Assembly (NCBI GenBank): GCA_016206165.1
Contig: JACQSD010000005.1
Location: 1-10,994, forward strand
Reading direction: 5' to 3'
Origin: Candidatus Uhrbacteria bacterium
GTDB taxonomy: Bacteria; Patescibacteriota; Patescibacteriia; JACQSD01
Length of the DNA: 10,994 nt
The notes beneath the pieces are model-generated. The model made no database searches and was not told where the DNA came from. It was given only the letters and a program-made list of their open reading frames with translations. Both the position numbers and the translations under genes were made by a program. This document shows, one piece after another, positions 5,699-10,994 of this stretch (position 1 is its first letter; each line of letters opens with the position of its first letter).

Positions 5699-7360
5699 AT
5701 GTCCATTCGTACATCATTTCGTGATGTGAAACGTGCCGAGACTATCCTTCGCATTATCGCGAAACATGGTCTCGACGCGTTTTTTCATGAACGCTCGTGG
5801 CGGCAATTTTTTGTATCAAAAAAAGCGACAACGATTGAACAGAGCGATCTCCCGCGGCACCTCCGCCTTGCACTTGAAGAACTCGGCCCCACATTTATTA
5901 AATTTGGACAAATCCTCTCCACGCGCCCTGATCTGATCCCACAACAATACATCACGGAGTTGAGCAAACTCCAAGATGCGGTTCCGCCATCGCCACTTGC
6001 CGATATTGAGGAAGAATTCATCCATCATTTTGGCGCAAAACCAGCGACGCTTTTTAAAACGTTCAACCCAAAACCGGTTGCCTCCGCCTCACTCTCGCAA
6101 GTGTACCGCGCGACACTCCCGACAGGCGAAGTCGTCGCGTGCAAAGTGAAGCGCCCAAATATTGATGCACTTGTGGCGAGCGACCTCGATATCCTTGATA
6201 CCCTCGCAGAATTTTTCAATGCACATCAAAACAATGATCGCCTCATTGATCCAAAGGCAATCGTCGCGGATTTTCGTCATCAACTCGAACGCGAGCTCGA
6301 CTTTACGATCGAAGCGCAACATTGTGAAACGTTCGCGCGCCACTTTGAGGGCGATGACACCGTAAAAATTCCTCGGGTCTACCGCGAATGGACAAACCGC
6401 GAAATCCTCACTATGGAATTTATCCGCGGCACACGCATTCTCGATATCCAAAAAAAAGATAAACAATTCGATCGTCCACTTCTTGCCGCGCGCGGTGCGG
6501 ACGCGATCCTTAAGCAAATTTTCACATACGGATTCTTCCATGGCGATCCGCACCCTGGCAATCTTTTTGTCTTGAAAGGAAACCGGATTGCATTTCTTGA
6601 CTTCGGCATTGTCGGGCGCATCGATGCAACAACGCGTGGGCAAATGGCCCGATTACTCCTTGCGCTCGTCAATCAAGATACGCGTGGCGTCATCCGCACG
6701 CTCGAAGAAATGGAGATCATCACCGACGACATGGATACTGCAGCCATTGAAGTGTCGGTGCAAGAATTCCTTGATCGGTATTATGGGGCCCCGCTCAAAG
6801 ATATTTCGATGGCTGCACTTGCTCATGATGTGATCGCCGTCATGATTGCGCATCGTATTCACCTCCCCACGCACTTTGTCCTCCTCCTCAAGAGTCTTTC
6901 GATGCTTGAAACCGTCGGCACACTCCTTGACCCGACCTTTGTACTTCCTGAACATGTGAAACCGTTCGTTGAAAAACTCGTGCTCCAACAATATGCACCA
7001 CACGCACTGCTCGAACAGGGGCTTGCGGCAACACGTGAATCCATGGAACTCCTCACCCATTTACCAGAGGATGTTCGTTCGCTCATTCAAAAATTAAAAA
7101 AAGGAGAACTCGGAATCAACCTTGAGCACAAAGGACTTGATCAACTTGTGGAAGAGGTCGACCGCTCATCAAACGAAGTTGCATTTGCTGCAATCATTGC
7201 CGCACTCGTTGTTGCTGGCGCACTCCTCATGCGCATCGACGCGCCGCCATCGCTCTTCGGTATGCCGTTCTTAGCGCTTGTGAGTTTCACGCTCGCTGCA
7301 ATCCTTGGATTCTCACTTTGGAAATCAATGCGAGAAAGTAGAAAACGAAGAGAAGAATAA
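5699..7360 (+). CDS. ABC1/UbiB/AarF-family atypical kinase
   Basis: The 553-aa length fits UbiB-type proteins. Diagnostic elements occur in order: the KxGQ motif within GPTFIKFGQILSTRPDLIP (63-81), the Ala-rich nucleotide loop in variant form VASASLSQVY (127-136), the beta-strand lysine in VACKVKRP (Lys149), the ELDF acidic motif (199-202), the catalytic-type FHGDPHPGNLF (280-290) and DFG (301-303). Two hydrophobic helices lie near the C-terminus (about 493-511 and 522-540), followed by a basic tail, so the protein is anchored in the membrane. In proteobacteria UbiB supports ubiquinone synthesis as a membrane-associated ATPase; elsewhere the family handles isoprenoid lipids. The window shows no quinone pathway genes, so ubiquinone is not implied. 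Start ATG 5699 follows a GC-rich stem-loop and has no Shine-Dalgarno sequence. It is probably cotranscribed with the SPFH gene. Confidence 0.93.
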   Translation: MSIRTSFRDVKRAETILRIIAKHGLDAFFHERSWRQFFVSKKATTIEQSDLPRHLRLALEELGPTFIKFGQILSTRPDLIPQQYITELSKLQDAVPPSPLADIEEEFIHHFGAKPATLFKTFNPKPVASASLSQVYRATLPTGEVVACKVKRPNIDALVASDLDILDTLAEFFNAHQNNDRLIDPKAIVADFRHQLERELDFTIEAQHCETFARHFEGDDTVKIPRVYREWTNREILTMEFIRGTRILDIQKKDKQFDRPLLAARGADAILKQIFTYGFFHGDPHPGNLFVLKGNRIAFLDFGIVGRIDATTRGQMARLLLALVNQDTRGVIRTLEEMEIITDDMDTAAIEVSVQEFLDRYYGAPLKDISMAALAHDVIAVMIAHRIHLPTHFVLLLKSLSMLETVGTLLDPTFVLPEHVKPFVEKLVLQQYAPHALLEQGLAATRESMELLTHLPEDVRSLIQKLKKGELGINLEHKGLDQLVEEVDRSSNEVAFAAIIAALVVAGALLMRIDAPPSLFGMPFLALVSFTLAAILGFSLWKSMRESRKRREE

Positions 7361-7396
7361 AAAAGCGGGTGACGCCGAAGGAAAAAGAATGCCGGA

Positions 7397-7475
7397 GCGG
7401 GTGGCGCGAAGCGGGGGTCCCCCACCGCGCGGAGCATGCGCGAGCACGGTGGGGGTGCGCAGCGACAGGACCCGC
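7397..7475. other. Highly structured GC-rich stretch before lgt
   Basis: CCCCCACCG (7419-7427) pairs with CGGTGGGGG (7447-7455), with CGCG (7428-7431) and CGCG (7439-7442) continuing the stem inside. GCGGGT (7397-7402) and ACCCGC (7470-7475) can close it from outside. GGGGGTCCCCC (7413-7423) offers a competing fold. The stretch ends 18 nt before the lgt ATG at 7494. Alternative folds suggest an mRNA leader with a regulatory or processing role, but no known riboswitch class is recognised. Confidence 0.6.
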
Positions 7476-7493
7476 GAGAAAAAACAGATCCCT

Positions 7494-8255
7494 ATGATCC
7501 CCTATATCCACGCAACAACCATCGCACTTGGCCCCCTCACGATCCACGTCTGGGGTTTTTTTGTTGCGCTTGCATTTGTTGTTGGTATTGTGATCGCACG
7601 TCGCATGGTACGCAACCGCGGCCTTGATTCGCATTACGTGATGAATATGGCGGGATGGGTCATTGTCGCGACGTTCGTTGGCGCACGCCTCTTCCACGTT
7701 TTTTTCTATGACTGGTCATACTATGCCGCGCATCCCTCCGACATTATTAAATTCTGGGAAGGGGGCCTTGCATCGTTCGGCGGATATATTGGCGCGACGA
7801 CTGCAGTACTCGTCTATCTTCGGTATCATCATCTTTCAATCCTCACATGGGCAAACCCACTCATCTATGCACTGCCACTCGGAATTGCAATCGGACGGCT
7901 CGGGCCATTTTTCGGGCATCTCCATCCCGGGATTCATTCAAATTTTTTTCTTGCAATACAATACCCAGATGGCTCGCGCCTTGACGCAGATCTCCTGCTC
8001 GCGATGAACGGCGCAATCCTTGCAATCATATTTTGGATGTGTAACCGCCGCATTCGGCATGATGGTTTTTTTCTGACCCTCTTTCTCTTCTGGTACGGGG
8101 TCACAAGATTCCTCCTCGACTTTGTCCGTGCGACCGATATCCCGATGCCCGATGCACGCTATCTCGGGCTCACTCCAGCACAATATGGAGCGATCATGTT
8201 CATCATTGTTGGTATCGTTTTGACAACGCGGACCAATAGCAGTATAGTAAAATAA
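7494..8255 (+). CDS. lgt: Prolipoprotein diacylglyceryl transferase Lgt (divergent)
   Basis: Lgt attaches diacylglycerol from phosphatidylglycerol to the lipobox cysteine of prelipoproteins, the first step of lipoprotein maturation in the membrane. From ATG 7494 it is 253 aa with about seven hydrophobic helices. The frame is open further upstream (from 7305), but those 63 codons run from the end of the UbiB-like gene through the GC-rich hairpin and read as junk, so ATG 7494 is preferred. Family marks are WEGGLASFGGYIGA (88-101), GRLG (134-137), HLHPG (142-146), a YPDG turn (157-160), YGVTRFLLDFVR (201-212) with Arg205 matching the essential C-terminal Arg, and LGLTPAQ (224-230). The classical signature GRxxNFxNxE is altered to GRLGPFFGHL, and the loop His of E. 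coli Lgt (His103) aligns with Phe95. This fits an Lgt subtype, not the textbook enzyme. A possible lipoprotein gene starts 1 nt after its stop. Confidence 0.88.
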   Translation: MIPYIHATTIALGPLTIHVWGFFVALAFVVGIVIARRMVRNRGLDSHYVMNMAGWVIVATFVGARLFHVFFYDWSYYAAHPSDIIKFWEGGLASFGGYIGATTAVLVYLRYHHLSILTWANPLIYALPLGIAIGRLGPFFGHLHPGIHSNFFLAIQYPDGSRLDADLLLAMNGAILAIIFWMCNRRIRHDGFFLTLFLFWYGVTRFLLDFVRATDIPMPDARYLGLTPAQYGAIMFIIVGIVLTTRTNSSIVK

Positions 8256-8256
8256 T

Positions 8257-8679
8257 ATGCGCATAATGACACTCTCACTCGCACTCCTCTTTCTTCTCAT
8301 GCCCGTAGTGCTCCCATTTGCACTGAGTTCGTGCAGTGGAGGTTCATTTTGTGCTGCAACGACTGGACATAACGAAGCCACGTCCGGGTGTTCAAGTCAC
8401 GAGGAGACGCATCTCGCGATTGTCGCGCAATTCGGAAAATGTACGCCACAGCAATCGGTTGGTATTGTCATGTTCTTTATCTCGCTCATCGCCGCTTCGA
8501 TTGTATGGACAATGCGTCAGCGCTTTGCGCGTACATTTCTTGGGCTCCATACCGCGCACCTCAATGCAGTAGAGGCGCCAGGGTTTCTCACTCATATTCG
8601 GCCATTTGATCCGCTCACGCTTGCCTTCGCACGTGGAAATATCCAATCACGAAGAAGCACACACATCTTCGCTATCTAA
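8257..8679 (+). CDS. Small Cys-rich membrane protein, possible lipoprotein
   Basis: I do not recognise the family. The 140-aa product starts with a hydrophobic signal-like segment (about 4-23) ending in LSSC (23-26), which fits a lipobox with Cys26 as the possible lipidated residue. Further cysteines are at 32, 45 and 62. A second hydrophobic helix spans about 67-86, followed by a basic region and a soluble tail of about 50 residues. If Cys26 is lipidated, the segment 26-65 would lie outside and the tail inside the cell. An uncleaved two-helix membrane protein is the alternative. It starts 1 nt after the lgt stop and is followed by a probable terminator, so it ends the upstream operon. Whether it is a substrate or helper of Lgt cannot be told from sequence. 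Confidence 0.75.
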   Translation: MRIMTLSLALLFLLMPVVLPFALSSCSGGSFCAATTGHNEATSGCSSHEETHLAIVAQFGKCTPQQSVGIVMFFISLIAASIVWTMRQRFARTFLGLHTAHLNAVEAPGFLTHIRPFDPLTLAFARGNIQSRRSTHIFAI

Positions 8680-8733
8680 TCCGTGAGCACACACCTCATG
8701 GATCTGGTTCATACATAGCGAATGTGTGTTTTT
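8659..8733 (+). terminator. Probable terminator after the lgt block
   Basis: ACACACAT with TCGCTAT (8659-8675, 2-nt bulge) pairs with ATAGCGA followed by ATGTGTGT (8715-8729), and a T-run follows directly (8729-8733). The left arm overlaps the last codons of the 8257 gene. GCACACAC at 8687-8694 could pair with the same right arm and give a shorter alternative hairpin. The loop is long, so efficiency is uncertain. Confidence 0.5.
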
Positions 8734-8767
8734 ATTATCCCAATCTCCACTCTCTTAATTCTGTTAT

Positions 8768-9283
8768 ATGAATATAACTCTTGATAAAACAACACGAAAC
8801 CTCGCGATTGGTTTTGTAGGGAGCGCGCTCATTATTGGCGCCCTTGCGTGGGTTGCAAGCCCAAAAGACGGCCAAGGAAAAACGAAAAAAATCACTGGCC
8901 CATCCGTCCTCATTGCGGAGCCAGCGAATTATGAATTTGGGACGATTTCGATGCAGGCTGGCAATGTTCAGAAATCATTTGCCATCCGGAACACGTCATC
9001 AGAAGCCGTGGACGTGACCAAGCTCTTCACCTCATGCATGTGCACGACTGCGTCAATCACCGCAGATGGAAAAAACTTTGGCCCATTCGGGATGCAAGGG
9101 CATGGCTTTATCCCACCCATCAGTGCGACGATTGCTCCAAACGCAACTGCCACCGTCGATGTCACGTTTGATCCGAATGCCCATGGGCCAGCAGGTGTTG
9201 GATATATTGAACGAACAATCTCCCTTGAAAATAGCGCGGGTAATCCGCTCGAAATTAACTTCTCGGTGACCGTCACCCCATAA
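8768..9283 (+). CDS. DUF1573-like membrane-anchored protein
   Basis: The 171-aa protein has one N-terminal membrane helix (about 12-30) and a beta-rich extracytoplasmic domain. The pattern matches DUF1573: an opening strand with a YEFGTI stretch (55-60), FAIRNTSSEAVDV (71-83), then TSCMCTTA (88-95) with Cys90 and Cys92, and a second half with NATATVDVTFDP (125-136). The family is an immunoglobulin-like fold often found near redox or cell-surface genes; its molecular role is not established. It is the first gene of a four-gene operon, 3 nt ahead of the ccdA-like gene. A TTAATT at 8755-8760 could be a weak -10 giving a nearly leaderless message, but no good -35 is seen. The CxC pair could be a target of the thioredoxin at the operon end (inference). 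Confidence 0.8.
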   Translation: MNITLDKTTRNLAIGFVGSALIIGALAWVASPKDGQGKTKKITGPSVLIAEPANYEFGTISMQAGNVQKSFAIRNTSSEAVDVTKLFTSCMCTTASITADGKNFGPFGMQGHGFIPPISATIAPNATATVDVTFDPNAHGPAGVGYIERTISLENSAGNPLEINFSVTVTP

Positions 9284-9286
9284 ACT

Positions 9287-10072
9287 ATGATGACAAAAAA
9301 ACATATCATCCTCGGCGTCGTCATTGCCGCACTCCTTGTTTTTGTTGCACTCACAAAATGGGGCGGCGTCGGCACCACATTCTTCTGGAATTTGAGCCGC
9401 GAAGGAACCTGGCTCTTTCCACTCGTTGTCGTAGCCGCAATCCTCGACAGTATCAACCCATGTGCGTTTTCGATGCTCCTCCTCACCATCGCATTCCTCC
9501 TCTCGATCGGGAGGCTTCGTTCGCGCATCCTCCTCATCGGCGGGATCTACATTGCGGGCATCTTCCTTGTCTACTTCTCGATCGGTCTCGGGCTCTTGAA
9601 CGTGCTCCATCTCTTCTCGACACCACACTTCATGGGGCGCCTCGGATCAATCCTCCTTATTGTGCTCGGGAGCATCAACATGATCGGTGAGTTCGTGCCG
9701 CAATTCCCAATCAAATTCCGCATCCCCATGCGTTTTCATCGCACCATGGCAACACTCCTTGACCGTGCATCAATCCCCGCGGCGTTTGGTCTTGGTGTGC
9801 TCGTTGGGCTTTGTGAATTCCCATGCACAGGCGGGCCCTATCTCATGATCTTGGGGCTCCTCCATGACCAAGCAACGTATATGACGGGTGTTGGGTATCT
9901 CGTCTTCTATAACCTCCTCTTTGTCCTCCCGCTTGTCCTCATCCTCTTCCTTGCGAGCGATGAGAAAGTGACAGAAAAAATGCAGCAATGGGAACAGTAT
10001 GAGAAACGCACAATGCGGCTCTGGAGTGGTGTCATCATGATCGCGCTCGGGGTGATCATCTTCTTCCTATGA
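9287..10072 (+). CDS. ccdA: CcdA/DsbD-type transmembrane electron transporter
   Basis: CcdA-family proteins carry reducing equivalents from cytoplasmic thioredoxin across the membrane to extracytoplasmic thiol proteins. The 261-aa protein has an N-terminal helix (about 7-22) followed by about six hydrophobic helices. The two redox cysteines of the family are visible in their usual settings: DSINPCAF (54-61, Cys59) and EFPCTGGPYL (177-186, Cys180). An additional Cys176 sits four residues before Cys180. The first helix is an addition to the six-helix CcdA core. The start may be either of two adjacent ATG codons (9287 or 9290). Its TGA stop overlaps the next start by 4 nt (ATGA), which suggests translational coupling. 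Operon partners are a DUF1573-like protein, a CPIC membrane protein and a thioredoxin, so the likely electron acceptor is the thioredoxin at 10518. Cytochrome c assembly genes are not seen here. Confidence 0.9.
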   Translation: MMTKKHIILGVVIAALLVFVALTKWGGVGTTFFWNLSREGTWLFPLVVVAAILDSINPCAFSMLLLTIAFLLSIGRLRSRILLIGGIYIAGIFLVYFSIGLGLLNVLHLFSTPHFMGRLGSILLIVLGSINMIGEFVPQFPIKFRIPMRFHRTMATLLDRASIPAAFGLGVLVGLCEFPCTGGPYLMILGLLHDQATYMTGVGYLVFYNLLFVLPLVLILFLASDEKVTEKMQQWEQYEKRTMRLWSGVIMIALGVIIFFL

Positions 10073-10515
10073 CCATGCTGATCGTTACGCTTGCGATTTT
10101 TGTGCTGACCGGTATGACGTCTGTGCTTCGTCGTTTTATTTCATTTCCCGTCTGCCCCATCTGTGTTGGCGTCTCATCGACATGGATCGTCTTGCTCGGA
10201 CTCCTTTTCTCGGGATTTGCGATCGATACGCGCGTTCTTGCTATCCTCATGGGAGGGTCCATTGTTGGGATCGCATACAAAGCAGAGCCGCACCTCGTTG
10301 CGAATCAATCTCCGATGCTGTGGAAATCGCTTTTTATTCCGATCGGATTCCTCCTTGTGTATGGCGTCATTGATCGCGCATGGAGTATACTCGGAATAAG
10401 CGCAGCGGTTATTGCAGGGATTGCCTTGTGGTTCTTCCTCCCACGGACGATCCATGAAGATCAACGATCGACGCGCACGAAATCAATCGAAGAAAAAATG
10501 AAAAACTGTTGCTAA
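10069..10515 (+). CDS. CPIC-motif membrane protein ending in Cys-Cys
   Basis: I do not recognise a named family. The 148-aa product has about four membrane helices (about 3-20, 35-50, 54-70 and 88-125, the last probably two). FPVCPICVGVSSTW (26-39) places a CxxC pair (Cys29, Cys32) at the start of the second helix. The protein ends KNCC, with Cys147 and Cys148 as the last two residues and no other cysteine. Both pairs can be redox-active or bind a metal. The start overlaps the ccdA stop by 4 nt, and the thioredoxin gene begins 2 nt after its stop, so the three should be made together. A role as relay or partner in the electron path is inferred from this setting. It lacks the layout of VKOR, and similarity to Mer-type metal transporters is limited to the CxxC. 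Confidence 0.8.
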   Translation: MTMLIVTLAIFVLTGMTSVLRRFISFPVCPICVGVSSTWIVLLGLLFSGFAIDTRVLAILMGGSIVGIAYKAEPHLVANQSPMLWKSLFIPIGFLLVYGVIDRAWSILGISAAVIAGIALWFFLPRTIHEDQRSTRTKSIEEKMKNCC

Positions 10516-10517
10516 CT

Positions 10518-10910
10518 ATGAAAACAAAACTCCCACTCATCGTTGGCGCAATGATCATCCTCATCGCGATCGTCATCGGCATTCAACGATGGATGTACAC
10601 ACAATCGACCAGCGCACTCACCTCGTTCGCTGACTGTCTCACCACAAAAGGAGCAATCATGTACGGCACGTGGTGGTGCCCACACTGCAAGAATCAGAAA
10701 GATCTCTTCGGGAAATCATTTGATCACGTCCGTTATGTGGAATGTGCACCCACTGGTAATCCTAATATGCGCGCACAAGCATGTATTGACGCGAAAATTG
10801 AGGGCTACCCCACATGGATCTTTGCTGATGGATCACGGAGAGAAAGAGAAATGACGCTTGATGAGTTACGTGAAAAAACGCAATGCGCTTTACCCACGGA
10901 ACAAAAATAA
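10518..10910 (+). CDS. Membrane-anchored thioredoxin-like protein (VKOR-fusion type)
   Basis: The 130-aa protein has an N-terminal membrane anchor (about 6-22) and a compact thioredoxin-like domain outside the membrane. FADCLTTKGAIMYGTWWCPHC (split 37-57) is the same pattern seen in the thioredoxin domain fused to bacterial and plant VKOR proteins, with active-site Cys54 and Cys57. The second part has VECAP (74-78), a Cys89, the cis-proline loop GYPTW (97-101, Pro98) and FADGSRREREM (102-112). Cys40, 76, 89 and 123 are extra. ATG 10518 is preferred to the in-frame TTG at 10509, which lies inside the previous gene. The CPHC motif matches DsbA rather than thioredoxin CGPC, which suggests an oxidising or isomerase-like role. 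No VKOR partner is seen in the window. The CcdA-type protein upstream would reduce it. Confidence 0.88.
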   Translation: MKTKLPLIVGAMIILIAIVIGIQRWMYTQSTSALTSFADCLTTKGAIMYGTWWCPHCKNQKDLFGKSFDHVRYVECAPTGNPNMRAQACIDAKIEGYPTWIFADGSRREREMTLDELREKTQCALPTEQK

Positions 10911-10939
10911 TTTTTTTAACGATCATCACATCACTCGCG

Positions 10940-10980
10940 TGGGCTATACCCTCCGCCGGAGGTCATAAAGGCCGAGCCCA
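10940..10980. other. Nested stem-loops after the redox operon
   Basis: TGGGCT (10940-10945) can pair with AGCCCA (10975-10980). Inside it, CCTCC (10950-10954) pairs with GGAGG (10958-10962) around a 3-nt loop. No T-run follows, so a terminator is not shown. The outer arm words AGCCCA and TGGGCT also occur in the hairpin at 121-145. The window ends at 10994, so the partner gene, if any, is out of view. Confidence 0.45.
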
Positions 10981-10994
10981 TAGAGTCACAAAAC

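Noticed and set aside
7305..7493. Upstream extension of the lgt reading frame
   Set aside because: These 63 codons overlap the end of the UbiB-like gene and run through a GC-rich hairpin; known Lgt proteins start close to the first membrane helix, as from ATG 7494.
8765..8770. TATATG preceded by TG as an extended -10 box
   Set aside because: It overlaps the ATG of the DUF1573-like gene and would place the transcript start inside it, with no later in-frame start before the anchor helix.

Overview
This window reads as a piece of a bacterial chromosome with small, densely packed genes. It is most likely from the Patescibacteria (Candidate Phyla Radiation), although nothing here fixes the phylum. 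The hints are a short YidC/Oxa1-type insertase, an Lgt of a divergent subtype, a membrane-anchored thioredoxin of the type otherwise fused to VKOR, no recognisable Shine-Dalgarno sequence before any of the 12 genes, and AT-rich word-type inverted repeats between genes. TGA acts as a stop (end of the ccdA-like gene), so the code is standard. No rRNA, tRNA, CRISPR array, insertion sequence or phage gene is visible.

Layout. Positions 1-366 have no gene but hold several stem-loops and a strong bidirectional terminator (314-341). The only minus-strand gene (367-2052) encodes a secreted protein with a long Gly/Gln/Met-rich tract followed by a helical region. It diverges from a membrane-anchored protein of unknown function (2253-2960). 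Between the two lie two predicted promoters and a perfect 17-bp inverted repeat. Then come, all on the plus strand, trxB (3033-3962), a YidC-like insertase (4131-4937) with a promoter so close that its mRNA may be leaderless, a minimal SPFH/band-7 protein (5021-5587), a UbiB/AarF-type atypical kinase (5699-7360), lgt (7494-8255) and a Cys-rich possible lipoprotein (8257-8679), closed by a probable terminator.

The last block (8768-10910) is a tight four-gene operon: a DUF1573-like anchored protein, a CcdA-type electron transporter, a small CPIC-motif membrane protein ending in Cys-Cys, and a membrane-anchored thioredoxin with CPHC. Gaps are 3 nt, a 4-nt overlap and 2 nt. It looks like a machine for moving reducing power across the membrane to an extracytoplasmic thioredoxin. 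The cytoplasmic thioredoxin reductase encoded upstream could supply it.

The window is therefore mostly about the cell envelope: protein insertion (YidC), lipoprotein maturation (Lgt), membrane organisation (SPFH, UbiB-like kinase), thiol redox, and one unusual secreted low-complexity protein. The best candidates for new biology are the CPIC/C-terminal-CC protein in the redox operon, the Gly/Gln/Met-rich secreted protein, and the matched word-type inverted repeats that fill three consecutive gene junctions (2978-3031, 3973-4078, 4940-5014).
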